62,011 nt of DNA from an uncultured Acidimicrobiales bacterium. GTDB taxonomy: Bacteria; Actinomycetota; Acidimicrobiia; Acidimicrobiales; SZUA-35. The stretch covers positions 1 through 62,011 of the forward strand of contig CAKZXA010000025.1 of assembly GCA_937922045.1 (NCBI GenBank), read 5' to 3'. Positions 24,536 through 33,666 of this stretch are shown piece after piece. The position numbers and the translations under genes are program-made. The notes under the pieces were generated by a model. That model saw only the letters and a program-made list of their open reading frames with translations, made no database searches and was not told where the DNA came from. Position 1 is the stretch's first letter. Each line of letters begins with the position of its first letter.

Positions 24536-25696
24536 ATGACGACATCGGTAACAGACAACCAACCGTGGGGCGACGTACTACGTGGTTACCGGCAGCGAAC
24601 CGGGCTCACCCAAGGCCAGTTCATAGAACAGCTGTCGTTTCTCGTCGCCCACATCGACAGCAACGATCGCTCAGCCCTCGAACAGATAGCGGTGTTCGAC
24701 GAGGCTGCCATCTACTTCAGCGGGGTCTTAGACTCGCCAACACTGAGCCGCCTGGAGAAGGGGAGCCGAAGCCTCAACTCCCGCCAGCGGTGTATCGCCC
24801 TCATCTGGGGGTTGAATCGACTCGACGTGCTCGACGGGCTCGATGAGGCCAACACCTTCCTTGAGCTGGCGGGTCACGGAAACCTGACCAGCGCAGAATC
24901 GGGTGCCGTGCTCGGTTTGGTCGAGCCCGAAGCCAATGCCGGACCTGACACCAAGCCTGCGACCGAAACCGCGCCTGAATCTGCGGCCGGGTCTACTTCT
25001 GTCGCCGGTGACCACCCCGGCACCGGCGGTGAATCGGGTGCGCCTCGCCGGAAGCTGAGATCCGTGCTCCTCGCGGGCGGAGCTGTTGCCATGCTTGCCA
25101 TTCTCGCCGTCGCAGTCACCGTGAACGCTGGCGACGGTGGAGGCGATGCGGAAACCCAGTCCGATCCTGCCGGGCCGGGTCTGCAATCTCATGTATTGCT
25201 GGTCGATGAGCTTCAGTCGGCGACGGGGGAGCTCGGCAACGGACAGACCCTTGTTGGTCTACACGAGCAGGATCAACGAGGCACGAGCGATATCTGGCCG
25301 CAGTTCGTAAAGTTCCTGGCCGATGACACTGGCGATTACCTGGGCTATCGCGCCTATTACTTGCCGGAGCATATTCCGACAGGGTCGATTACCGGCATCC
25401 GCCTCCAGCTACATTACCGGGGGCCCGACTACGAGACATCGCCGTGGGTGTGGGAAGTGCAACAAAGCGACGCTGCCGGCCTCGTCCGTTTGGGCGACAA
25501 CCGCGATTCGTTGTGGTGGCAGGACTGGACCGAAGCGAGCTTCGCCTTCCCGGCTGACGGCGACGGGTTCGACGCCTCTCGTTATCTCCAAGACGGTCAG
25601 ATCTGGGTATCGCTCAGCGGGAGCCAAGCCTTCGACACCCTCGACGTGGACTACGAAGCCCTCATCGTTGAATGGACCGAGCCAGTCCCCAACTAG
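24536..25696 (+). CDS. Membrane-anchored XRE-type protein with an external beta-rich domain
   Basis: 386 residues in three parts. Residues 8-115 contain a helix-turn-helix (YRQRTGLTQGQFIEQL, then LDSPTLSRLEKGSRSL) with an unusual insert between its helices. A Pro/Ala/Thr/Glu-rich stretch leads to one membrane segment (about 176-197). Residues 200-386 are external and Trp/Asp-rich (YLGYRAYYLPEHIPTGSI, SLWWQDWTEASFAFP). This resembles RodZ-like or one-component membrane regulators, but the external domain is not one I recognise. It is divergent from the DUF4832/SGNH gene across 262 nt. Confidence 0.6.
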   Translation: MTTSVTDNQPWGDVLRGYRQRTGLTQGQFIEQLSFLVAHIDSNDRSALEQIAVFDEAAIYFSGVLDSPTLSRLEKGSRSLNSRQRCIALIWGLNRLDVLDGLDEANTFLELAGHGNLTSAESGAVLGLVEPEANAGPDTKPATETAPESAAGSTSVAGDHPGTGGESGAPRRKLRSVLLAGGAVAMLAILAVAVTVNAGDGGGDAETQSDPAGPGLQSHVLLVDELQSATGELGNGQTLVGLHEQDQRGTSDIWPQFVKFLADDTGDYLGYRAYYLPEHIPTGSITGIRLQLHYRGPDYETSPWVWEVQQSDAAGLVRLGDNRDSLWWQDWTEASFAFPADGDGFDASRYLQDGQIWVSLSGSQAFDTLDVDYEALIVEWTEPVPN

Positions 25697-25767
25697 CTGG
25701 CCTCGCCTGGCGGCTTCGTCTCGGTGGAACAGGCACGCATGCTCAGGTCCAACATCACAACAAAATC

Positions 25768-25781
25768 ACAATCGATTGCAT
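25768..25781. promoter_or_regulatory. LacI-type operator, upstream site
   Basis: CAATCGATTG (25769-25778) is a perfect 10-bp palindrome with a partly conserved extension. Its centre lies 65 bp (about six helical turns) from the second site, a spacing compatible with looping by one repressor. Confidence 0.6.
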
Positions 25782-25830
25782 GATTCTGGGTTTGGTTCCA
25801 CTCAGAAGGCACCCAGCAGGAGCCATCCAT

Positions 25831-25860
25831 TTGCAATCGATTGCATCATCTTGCTAGGCT
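25831..25860 (+). promoter_or_regulatory. Promoter overlapped by a perfect LacI-type operator
   Basis: TGCAATCGATTGCA (25832-25845) is a perfect 14-bp palindrome of the LacI/GalR type. It covers the proposed -35 box TTGCAA (25831-25836). After 18 nt comes TAGGCT (25855-25860). Bound repressor would block this promoter, which would drive the truncated SDR and, originally, the sugar transporter genes. The LacI regulator at 31339 is the likely ligand. Confidence 0.6.
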
Positions 25861-25907
25861 CATTCTCAGATTCGCAGAAACCAGGCATCGAGAGAAATGG
25901 GACAGAC

Positions 25908-26324
25908 ATGGGATCTATGACGGGACGCTCCTGTATTGTGACCGGCGGGGCTCAGGGCATCGGCCGAGCCATCGGCGAAGCCCTACCCGAAGAGGGTGGC
26001 GACGTATGTTTCGCCGACCTCAACGGCACGAAGGCGGCTGAGGCCGCAGCCGCCAACGAGGCCCGAGCAGCTGACGGTGGTGGCAAGGTGATGTCGGCTG
26101 AGGTCGACGTGACCGAGCGTGATCAGGTAAAGGCCATGATCGCCAGGACCGTCGAAACCTTTGGCAAGCTAGATGTGAAGTTCAACAACGCCGGCGTAAA
26201 CAAGCCGGCTCGGGCGCGATCGTGGCCGGTGCCGCCGACGGTGCAAGCGTTATCGGCGTCGACCAGGACGAGTACTTCACCACCTTTGCAGGCGGCGCCG
26301 AGCCCTACTCCGAACATCTTGTGA
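25908..26324 (+). pseudogene. Truncated short-chain dehydrogenase (N-terminal part only)
   Basis: The frame encodes a normal SDR start: TGGAQGIGRAIGEAL as the NAD-binding loop, a DVTERDQV segment and FNNAGVNKP. It loses similarity at about 26205 and ends in 40 unrelated residues at 26324. The catalytic Ser, Tyr and Lys are missing, so it is inactive. The switch coincides with the appearance, one frame over, of the C-terminal part of a different protein, so this is a join and not a simple frameshift. Confidence 0.8.
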
Positions 26325-26545
26325 CCTCCGCGATCAAACGCGTCGACCTCGGTGTCTTTCTCACTCTGGCCAGTATGAGCGCAGGCGAGGTTGAGGGCGG
26401 CAACTTCCTGCTCGATGCCGCCAACGGAGGCGTCACCTACGCCCCGTTCCACCAGGCGGATGTTCCAGCCGAGGTGGCGACAAGGCTGGAGCAGCTGCGC
26501 GTCGACTTGGCTTCCGGCAAGCTTGATGTGAAGCTGGCCGAGTGA
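26204..26545 (+). pseudogene. C-terminal fragment of a BMP/PnrA-family ABC substrate-binding protein
   Basis: In this frame the sequence begins with GSGAIVAGAADGASVIGVDQDE and runs through LVTSAIKRVDLGVF and ANGGVTYAPFHQADVP, the closing third of basic-membrane-protein (PnrA-like) nucleoside/sugar-binding lipoproteins. Signal peptide, lipobox and two thirds of the fold are absent. It abuts the SDR fragment at about 26204-26210, where a few bases fit both reading frames. Confidence 0.75.
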
Positions 26546-26576
26546 CCGCTGCAGCGGGATTGGGAGCCCGCGAGTG

Positions 26577-27950
26577 ATGCGCCATCTCTGGCGGTCTGTC
26601 CAGAACTGGAGCCTGCTCGCCAAGTTTGGGATCATCTCACTCGTGGCGATTGCCTTGATCGGCTTCACCCTTGGGCGCATGTTGCGGACCTCGGTAGAGC
26701 GGCAGGTGCTCGCCGGTTCGATCGCCGAGGCCGAAGTGGTTTCGCGGCTCGGATTACAGAACTCGATTGGACCCAGCGAGCTAAAGAACGGTCTGCCTCC
26801 CGATCGAGTGCGAGCCCTCGCGCTTGCCGTCAGATCCGACTTTGCCCGAATCGATGTGGTCGACGTGGTGCTTTGGAACCTCGACAAGACCGTCGTGTTC
26901 GCCACCGATACGAGCGCTATCGGACAGGCCGCCACCCCATCGCCAGCGCTCGATCAGGCCGCCGACGGGGAGCCCGTGGCGCGCATCATCGACGTGACCT
27001 CCATCGACGGTGTCGACCGGCTCCTGCTTCGGCATGGGACGGTCGTGCAGGTCTTCCAACCGGTCAAGTTCGGTTCACTCGACAGCGGCGAGACCTCGGG
27101 CGTGTTGCGGACATCGATTCCGTTCGGACCGGTAGCCCAGACGATCAAGAACGAAACCCGCAGGTTGTACCTCGTCCTCATCGGTTCCCTGCTCCTGCTC
27201 TACGCCGTGCTCTTCCGGCTTGTCGCCAATGCCTCATCCGAGCTGCGCCGTCGAGCCGACGAGAACGAACAACAAGCGAGACATGACGCCTTGACCGGCT
27301 TGCCCAATCGAACCCTGTTCGCCGAGGAAATAGACGCCAGGCTGGAGAGCAACGGGCCGGGTTCTTTGGCCGTGGTACTCATCGACCTCGATCGTTTCAA
27401 GGATGTCAACGACACCCTTGGTCACCACCACGGCGACCTTCTGCTGATCGAGATTGGTCGGCGACTCAGGGCAACCTTGCGACCGAGCGACAGCGTGGCC
27501 AGGCTCGGCGGGGACGAGTTCGCCCTGATGCTGACAAATGTCAGTAACGCCGCGTCTGCGCTTCGAGCTGCCGATCGGTTTGTGGCCGCCATCGAGGCGC
27601 CCTTTGAGGTGCAAGGTCTCCGACTCGACGTTGGCGCCAGCCTTGGCGTAGCCATTGCTCCTGGTCACGGGACGGATCTCCAGACCTTGCTCCAACGGGC
27701 TGACGTGGCGATGTATCAGGCCAAGCGATCCGGTATCGGGTGCGCGATCTACAACCCGGTCGATGATCACAACAGCCGTCAGCAGCTGGCCTTGGCCGGA
27801 GAGCTGCGACGCGCTATGAACGACGAGTTGATCGTGTCCTACCAGCCGACCTACCCGAACTGCTCGAACTGTCCGACATCATCCATGTGGTGCGCGACGG
27901 TCGCATCGCTGGCACCTTGGCTGGCGCCGACGCTGATGAGAAATCAGTGA
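26577..27950 (+). pseudogene. Membrane GGDEF protein truncated at the start of its EAL domain
   Basis: Membrane segments lie near residues 18-35 and 200-217 around an external sensor region. A complete GGDEF domain follows (DALTGLPNRTLF, LDRFKDVNDTLGHHHGD, active site RLGGDEFAL). The EAL domain begins (ELRRAMNDELIVSYQP) and is then lost at about 27846. The last 33 residues are out-of-frame reading of an ABC ATPase gene. The cyclase part could still make c-di-GMP, but the phosphodiesterase half is gone. Confidence 0.8.
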
Positions 27951-27991
27951 TGTCACTGGCAGCCGGTGAGGGGCAGGTGATGGCATCATGA
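27848..27991 (+). pseudogene. C-terminal remnant of a sugar ABC transporter ATPase (RbsA/MglA type)
   Basis: The last 47 codons of an ATPase of the ribose/galactose type: DLPELLELSD, then VVRDGRIAGTL, then SLAAGEG. Its TGA overlaps the ATG of the following permease (27988-27991), the normal arrangement in such operons. The Walker motifs are missing, so the transporter has no ATPase encoded at this locus. Confidence 0.78.
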
Positions 27992-28989
27992 CCAACAACA
28001 TCGCCGTTGGCACCCCGGCTACGAACAACGACCTGCTCGAACGCAACAACAACATCCTGGACTGGCTCTCACAGAGCGGCATCTTCGTCTTCACCTTCGT
28101 ACTGATACTGGTCGCATCGGTGGCGATCGACGGGTTCGCTTCCTTGGCCAACATCACCGACGTCTTCAATCGGGCTGCGCCGATCGGCATCGTCGCCGTC
28201 GGTATGACGTTCGTGGTAATCAGCGCCAACTACCTCGATCTTTCGGTGGTTGCCCAAGTCGCCACAGCGGCCGTGGTCTTAATCGGGATGAGCAATGAGT
28301 ACAACATCATCGCCGCCTTCGCCCTGGCGATGCTCATCGCTTTTGCCTACGGCCTCGTCAACGGGCTGGCCGTCGGCGTGTTCAAAGCAAACGCCGTGAT
28401 CGTCACACTGGCCACCACCTTCATCGGGCTCGGGCTGCTTCGCTGGCTGACCGGAGGCAGCATCTATTTCGGGCCACCAGAGAGCCTCATACGAAGCTTC
28501 GGCACCACCAAGATCGGACCGTTCCCGCTCTCGATGCTGGTGCTGATCATCATGGCCCTCCTCTTGTCGCTGGTTTTGACTCGAACCAACTTCGGTTTCC
28601 TCGTCCGCTCCTACGGGTCCAACCGGGACGCCACCCGGCTGGCTGGCGTCAACACCGCCCTCGTGGTGATCGGCGCCTTCATGATTTCGTCCTTCGGGGC
28701 GATGATCGGCGGGTTCGTCTTGGCCGCCTTCTCCAATACGGCGGTCTCGTCCATGTCGACCGGCTACGACTTCGAGGCGCTCGCCGCCATCATCGTCGGC
28801 GGCACCAGCGTCTTCGGTGGACGAGGCAGCGTGATGCGCACCGTGCTCGGCGTCGTCTTCGTCAGCGTGCTCACCAACATCATGGTTCTTTCCGGTTTGG
28901 GCTTCGGCTACCAGCAGATGGCGATCGGTTCGTTGATCGTGGCCGCGGTCGCTATCGACGCACTGGCCAGGAAGGCAACGGCCCTATGA
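27988..28989 (+). CDS. Sugar ABC transporter permease (RbsC-like), first copy
   Basis: 333 residues, almost entirely hydrophobic helices. It has the branched-chain/ribose permease signature around GIVAVGMTFVVISANYLDLS, and a C-terminal GGTSVFGGRGSVMRTVLG typical of RbsC/XylH-type permeases. It overlaps the second permease by 4 nt. The two permeases probably form a heterodimeric channel for a monosaccharide or related compound delivered by the lipoprotein downstream. Confidence 0.9.
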   Translation: MTNNIAVGTPATNNDLLERNNNILDWLSQSGIFVFTFVLILVASVAIDGFASLANITDVFNRAAPIGIVAVGMTFVVISANYLDLSVVAQVATAAVVLIGMSNEYNIIAAFALAMLIAFAYGLVNGLAVGVFKANAVIVTLATTFIGLGLLRWLTGGSIYFGPPESLIRSFGTTKIGPFPLSMLVLIIMALLLSLVLTRTNFGFLVRSYGSNRDATRLAGVNTALVVIGAFMISSFGAMIGGFVLAAFSNTAVSSMSTGYDFEALAAIIVGGTSVFGGRGSVMRTVLGVVFVSVLTNIMVLSGLGFGYQQMAIGSLIVAAVAIDALARKATAL

Positions 28990-30035
28990 CCGCGCTGAAA
29001 TCACCGATCAAGAAACCCAACGTCGCAAGCCAGGGTGGCTTGGCTGGCTTCGGACGCCAGTTTCGAACAGTCATGGCCCGCCGCACTGAGGGCCGGGCTC
29101 TCGCTCTGCTCCTCGTCGTTGGGATCATCGCCGCCATCTTCGAACCCCTCGTGTTCACCTCCTATTCTGCGACGCTGGGCCGCATCGCCTTGATCGGCCT
29201 GGTCGCCCTAGGGCTCGCCGCCGTGATTCTCATGGGCGAACTGGATCTCAGTGTTGCCAGCACCCTGGCCGTCGCCGGAGTGGTCATGGCCAGCATCGAC
29301 AGCCTCCCCCTCGGCATCGCGGCCGCCCTCCTGGTTGGGCTCGTCATCGGCGTGGTCAATGCCTTCTTCGTCATGGGGTTTGGTATCAACTCGTTCATCG
29401 CCACGCTCGGCATGTTGTTCTTCCTGCGCGGTTCGGCCTTCGTACTCTCAGGTGAAGAACCGGTACGCCTAACCAACCGTGATGCGGGCATAGCGTTCGG
29501 CAAGCCCCTGATCGGCCCCCTCACACCCCGCATGTTGCTCTTCATCCTGGCCTTCATCATCCTCCAGGTTTTCGTTACCAGAGTTCGGATCGGTCGAGAG
29601 TTCTACGCGGTCGGCGGCAACCGCGAGGCCGCCCTCGACGCTGGCATACCGGTAACGCGGCGGATCTTCACCGGATTCATGATCTCCGGGTTCGTGGCCG
29701 CTCTGGCCGGGGTGATCAACACACTCGAACGAACCGCGGCCGATCCAACCGCAGGCTCCACCGTGCTTCTGGCCAGCTTCGCCGCTGCCATCATCGGTGG
29801 TGTGCTGCTTACCGGCGGCCGAGGATCGATCTTCGGCACCCTGCTCGGCGCAACATCGCTCGGGATTCTTCAAGTCGCGCTGACGCTCTCAGGAGTGCAG
29901 GTGGATGTGCAGAACATTGTGATCGGCCTGGTTCTGCTCATCGCCGTCATCACCGACCCCAACAGTCTCCGAGCGGTTGCCGGCAGTGCGCGATCGTTTC
30001 TTCAACGTCGCTCAAGATCCCAAGCGGGAGGTTGA
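28986..30035 (+). CDS. Sugar ABC transporter permease (RbsC-like), second copy
   Basis: 349 residues. After a basic cytosolic N terminus, hydrophobic helices contain LVALGLAAVILMGELDLSVAST and a late GGVLLTGGRGSIFGTLLGA, the RbsC-family pattern. It starts inside the stop of the first permease (ATGA). The binding-protein gene follows after about 60 nt with its own Shine-Dalgarno, which would allow higher expression of the binding protein. Confidence 0.9.
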   Translation: MTALKSPIKKPNVASQGGLAGFGRQFRTVMARRTEGRALALLLVVGIIAAIFEPLVFTSYSATLGRIALIGLVALGLAAVILMGELDLSVASTLAVAGVVMASIDSLPLGIAAALLVGLVIGVVNAFFVMGFGINSFIATLGMLFFLRGSAFVLSGEEPVRLTNRDAGIAFGKPLIGPLTPRMLLFILAFIILQVFVTRVRIGREFYAVGGNREAALDAGIPVTRRIFTGFMISGFVAALAGVINTLERTAADPTAGSTVLLASFAAAIIGGVLLTGGRGSIFGTLLGATSLGILQVALTLSGVQVDVQNIVIGLVLLIAVITDPNSLRAVAGSARSFLQRRSRSQAGG

Positions 30036-30096
30036 AACTGGCTGCATCGACAGAGTTCGCAAGCGTGAAAGAAATCGAAAGAACCAAGGGGAACAC

Positions 30097-31107
30097 ATGA
30101 AGAGGACTATGAGAAAACAACTTCCATACAAACTGGCGCTGCTCCTAATCGGCGCCCTCGCCTTTGCCGCTTGCGGCGGAGATGGCGACTCAGACTCTGC
30201 CGATGGCGGAGCCTCCGGAGACGGTGACTATCAGGTTTACGCCCTGCTCCCGCAGGGCAATGACCAGCCCTATGGCACCACCTACCTGCCACCGATGGAA
30301 GCCAAGGCGAAAGAGCTTGGCATCGAGTTGACCATCACCAACTCGCAATACGACGCCGACAAGCAGGCCAGCGAGTGCGAGGTCGCCGTGGCGGCCAAGC
30401 CCGACCTGATCATCCTGTGGCCGGCCATCGGCGACACGGTTCGTCCCTGTCTGGAAGCGGCCAAGGACGCCGGTATTCCGGTGACCGCAACCAACTCGGA
30501 TGTGAATCCGGAAGACAAGGACCTGATCAGGGGGTACTCAGGCCCAGACACCTACGGTCAGGGCAAGGCGTCAGCCGAAATCATGTGTGACCAGGCTGGC
30601 GGTGCCGACATTGGCATCATCGTGGTCAACGGTCTCACCGGTAACTCGACGGCCATCAACCGTCGTGACGGTTTCGTCGAGCACGTCGAAGGTAACTGTC
30701 CGAACATCTCCATCCTGGCCGAACAGCCGGGCGACTGGAATAAGGACACGTCACAGATCGCCGCTTCCGAAATGATCACCGCCGTCGGAGCGGAGAACAT
30801 TCAGGGCGTCTACGCTGCTGATGACACGATGGTGGCTGGCGCGATCGATGCCCTGAAGTCACGCGATATCGATCCCTCCGGTCTCATCATCACCTCGATC
30901 GGCAACACCCTCCTCGGCAACCCGCTGGTGATCTCAGGAGAGCTGGATGGCACCATCTTCCAGTCCTCCTCATGGGATGGCGAGAACGCGGTGGTCTTGG
31001 CCCATGATGTGCTCACCGGCAAAGACGTCGAGGCCGACCTCTTCATGCCTTCGGTGAAGGTGACGGCTGACAACGCAGAAGCCGCCGACGTCGCCCCGGA
31101 GTGGTAA
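30097..31107 (+). CDS. Sugar-binding lipoprotein of the ABC transporter (RbsB-like)
   Basis: 336 residues from the ATG at 30097 (AAGGGG upstream). A lipoprotein signal ends in LAFAACGG, then a Ser/Asp/Gly-rich tether. The mature part is a type I periplasmic-binding fold of the ribose class (NDQPYGTTYLPPMEAKAKEL, QYDADKQASECE, GIPVTATNSDV, GVYAADDTMVAGAIDAL). It captures the ligand for the two upstream permeases. The ligand cannot be named from the sequence. Confidence 0.88.
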   Translation: MKRTMRKQLPYKLALLLIGALAFAACGGDGDSDSADGGASGDGDYQVYALLPQGNDQPYGTTYLPPMEAKAKELGIELTITNSQYDADKQASECEVAVAAKPDLIILWPAIGDTVRPCLEAAKDAGIPVTATNSDVNPEDKDLIRGYSGPDTYGQGKASAEIMCDQAGGADIGIIVVNGLTGNSTAINRRDGFVEHVEGNCPNISILAEQPGDWNKDTSQIAASEMITAVGAENIQGVYAADDTMVAGAIDALKSRDIDPSGLIITSIGNTLLGNPLVISGELDGTIFQSSSWDGENAVVLAHDVLTGKDVEADLFMPSVKVTADNAEAADVAPEW

Positions 31108-31180
31108 GCCGCCCTGGCGAAGTACTACCTCAGAGAACACCTCTCTATAGAACACCTCCTCATGGGTGTAGTTGATGGCA

Positions 31181-31210
31181 AGTCCCGGGTGGTTCGTGCC
31201 ACCCGGGACT
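31181..31210 (+). terminator. Hairpin terminator after the binding-protein gene
   Basis: A perfect 12-bp stem (AGTCCCGGGTGG / CCACCCGGGACT) with a 6-nt loop is followed by TTGTCT. It lies about 75 nt after the stop and separates the transporter operon from the LacI gene. Confidence 0.75.
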
Positions 31211-31338
31211 TTGTCTATTCGCCGTAATGACCGAACTCGCACGGCCAGCGCGGTAGTCTGCCAACCATTCGGCGCTGTGAAACAACGTTGAATTCCTAGT
31301 CCAATGAACGAGCGATGGCATACCACCGAAGGTTCTAG

Positions 31339-32358
31339 ATGGCCCGAGTGACCCTCAAAGATGTCGCAGAGTACGTCGGCGTAAACGTGTCTACGGCTTC
31401 GCGGGCCCTCAGCTCCGATCGAAGTTCGCTCGTCAGCCCCTCGACCCGTCGCCGCGTAACCGAGGCCGCTGAAACCTTGGGTTACCGAGGCAACTCGCAA
31501 GCCTCGGCCCTACGCCGCGGGCGCACCGGCACCATCGGTGTCATCGTGGCCGATATCAGCAACCCCTTCATCGGACCGGTGCTGCGCGGCGTAGCCAACG
31601 CCCTGAGCGGACGCGGCCTGCTGCCGATCATGACCGAAACCCGAGACTCTTCAGAGGAACTCGCTCAGGTGTGCAACAAGCTGCTGGCCCAGCGGGTCGA
31701 CGGCATCATCACCACCGCAGGACGTTACCGAGATCGGGCATTGCTGAAGAAGATTGCGTTGGAGGGGCCAATCGTTCTCGCCGTGCGTCAGCTGCCGGGC
31801 AGCGGCATCCCCGCCATCGCTCACGACGACGTCGCCGGCGGGCGACTGGCGGCCGAACACCTTCTGGAGCTCGGCCACACCCGGCTTGCCCAGCTGGAAG
31901 GGCCAGAAGATATCTGGTCGTTTGAGAGTCGGGCCACCGGCTTCCGCGAAGCGGTAACGAAAGCCGGTGGAACGTGTATCGATATCCAGGCGGCGGTGAG
32001 GCTACCGACCTTCGAGGCTGGGCGCGAGCTCGCCTCGAAGCTACTCGAACACGACGGCTCGATGCCGACCGCTGTCTTCGCCCACAACGACAGCATTGCT
32101 ATCGGTGCGCTCAGCAGGTTTAGGGAACACGGCCTGCGCTGCCCCGACGATGTTTCGGTCGTTGGGTTCAATGACGTTCCACTCACCGATCAGCTGAACC
32201 CACCGCTCACAACGATCCGTCTGCCTGGTTATGAGCTCGGCCGGCTCGCGGCCGAACTCGTCGTCACCAGCATCGATGGAACGGAATCCACGACCAAGAC
32301 CGTGCTGCTGTCACCCGAGCTCATCGTCCGGGAATCCACTGCTCCCCCGGCGTCGTAA
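31339..32358 (+). CDS. LacI-family transcriptional repressor
   Basis: 339 residues. The N-terminal helix-turn-helix (VTLKDVAEYVGVNVSTASRAL) and hinge lead to a periplasmic-binding-like effector domain (GVIVADISNPFIGPVLRG, HDDVAGGRLAAEHLLELGH, VVGFNDVPL). It is the natural regulator of the upstream sugar transporter and the likely ligand of the two CAATCGATTG operators at 25769 and 25834. A CAACGTTG palindrome at 31283-31290, 49 nt before its own start, may give autoregulation. Confidence 0.88.
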   Translation: MARVTLKDVAEYVGVNVSTASRALSSDRSSLVSPSTRRRVTEAAETLGYRGNSQASALRRGRTGTIGVIVADISNPFIGPVLRGVANALSGRGLLPIMTETRDSSEELAQVCNKLLAQRVDGIITTAGRYRDRALLKKIALEGPIVLAVRQLPGSGIPAIAHDDVAGGRLAAEHLLELGHTRLAQLEGPEDIWSFESRATGFREAVTKAGGTCIDIQAAVRLPTFEAGRELASKLLEHDGSMPTAVFAHNDSIAIGALSRFREHGLRCPDDVSVVGFNDVPLTDQLNPPLTTIRLPGYELGRLAAELVVTSIDGTESTTKTVLLSPELIVRESTAPPAS

Positions 32359-32555
32359 TTCGTTTCAACAACCTCAAAGAGCCTCTTGCAAGCCCCCGCA
32401 GGGTTTGCTTCCGCGACGGCGCGATGCAACAGACACATCTTCCGGGCTCACTTCTCGACGACAGACCCCCAAGGTTGCCAATGGTTGTACTTTGAATGAA
32501 AACCAGATGCCGAATGCTGCTTGCTAGCCATCAATATCCCTGCTATCGATTCATT

Positions 32556-32575
32556 GCATCCTCGGGAAAGGATGC
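32556..32575 (+). other. Short hairpin upstream of the exported-protein island
   Basis: GCATCCT (32556-32562) and AGGATGC (32569-32575) form a perfect 7-bp stem with a 6-nt loop. It lies 34 nt before the ATG at 32610 and is followed by the AT-rich GCATAAATAACTG. It may belong to the promoter or 5' leader of the island. There is no U-tract, so a terminator is unlikely. Confidence 0.35.
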
Positions 32576-32609
32576 GGCATAAATAACTGTTTGGGACGGA
32601 GGATCATAG

Positions 32610-33653
32610 ATGATTTACAAGGCTTTGCGCGCCACAAGCGTGCTCATCGCCCTACTCATGGTTATGACACTTGGATTGCCAGGTGCCAACGCCGAAGAAG
32701 TGGAGCGAGATGATGCGGTAGGTTTATCGAGTCGATACACCAACGAGGTCAAATCGTCGGCGTTGATTTGGAAGGCTGGACTACTACCTGGCGAACTACA
32801 GCATGAATCCACTCTTGCAAGCTTGATTGATATTGCAGCAGAGGATTTATCGACCTCTCGCGCCATGGCACCAGCCGATCTGGCTGCATACACTGTCATA
32901 ACGGGTGATGAGAGCATTGAGCTAGTTCCGACTAGCGAGGTTGAACAACAGGATGTTGCTGCTATAGCACACGTCCCGAATATGTACGGCTATACAATTA
33001 CCACCAATGACTTGCGCGAGATCGGCAACCCTCTCTACAAAAAGGCGAGCTGCTATCGAAAGAAGTCTTGGAATAGCGCCACAATGCGTCATGATATTTG
33101 CTACTGGAAATACCGTATCGATGAGGAATCCGGAAGCTATGACTACTGGCTTTATGGGAACGAGCTGGTATCAACAGTCACAAGGACACATCGAGGAGTA
33201 CCTGATCCTTACGTAAAATACGCCAAGGTCGCCCAACAGTTGGGCTACTCAGAGCGTACAAACTATATGACATTTGGACGGTACGACACGGTAAAAACCC
33301 ACGCTCCCCGTGGTTCGCACTACGGCAACTGCCAAACAATTGATATAAGCAGCTCCATCTCAGCTGAGAAATCAGGCGTGGGTGGCACTGTCGGAATATC
33401 TGCGCCGTTAGAGATCTGTAGTCGAATAACCGAGTACATCAACCAGGGGAACACCTACAAACGTGCAACATACGTTCATGAGGACAACCTCTGGGGTTCT
33501 AATAGGCGCAAGACCGCTGCAATCGTTAGTCAGACGATTATCAAGTTGAAGCAGCGTCCTTACGGCTCCTGGCAGCCGTACTGGTCGGATACGGCTGAAA
33601 CGAAGATCGGCTGTTGGCAGCAATGGCCATGTCGCGACTATACGTTTAAATAG
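32610..33653 (+). CDS. Exported protein of unknown function
   Basis: 347 residues; ATG at 32610 with a strong GGAGG. The signal peptide (about residues 1-28) ends at GANAEE. The N-terminal quarter is acidic, and the rest is rich in Tyr, Lys, Thr and Ser with scattered cysteines (SCYRKKSW, HDICYWKY, GNCQT, EICSR, GCWQQWPC) that could form disulphides. I recognise no domain. Codon use and base composition are clearly more AT-rich than the flanking genes. It is the first of four exported proteins read in one direction. Confidence 0.7.
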   Translation: MIYKALRATSVLIALLMVMTLGLPGANAEEVERDDAVGLSSRYTNEVKSSALIWKAGLLPGELQHESTLASLIDIAAEDLSTSRAMAPADLAAYTVITGDESIELVPTSEVEQQDVAAIAHVPNMYGYTITTNDLREIGNPLYKKASCYRKKSWNSATMRHDICYWKYRIDEESGSYDYWLYGNELVSTVTRTHRGVPDPYVKYAKVAQQLGYSERTNYMTFGRYDTVKTHAPRGSHYGNCQTIDISSSISAEKSGVGGTVGISAPLEICSRITEYINQGNTYKRATYVHEDNLWGSNRRKTAAIVSQTIIKLKQRPYGSWQPYWSDTAETKIGCWQQWPCRDYTFK

Positions 33654-33666
33654 ATAGAGGTTTGCT

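Noticed and set aside
26204-26324. The SDR/binding-protein join as programmed frameshifting
   Set aside because: The two halves belong to unrelated families and both lack most of their domains, so a DNA join explains it better than recoding.
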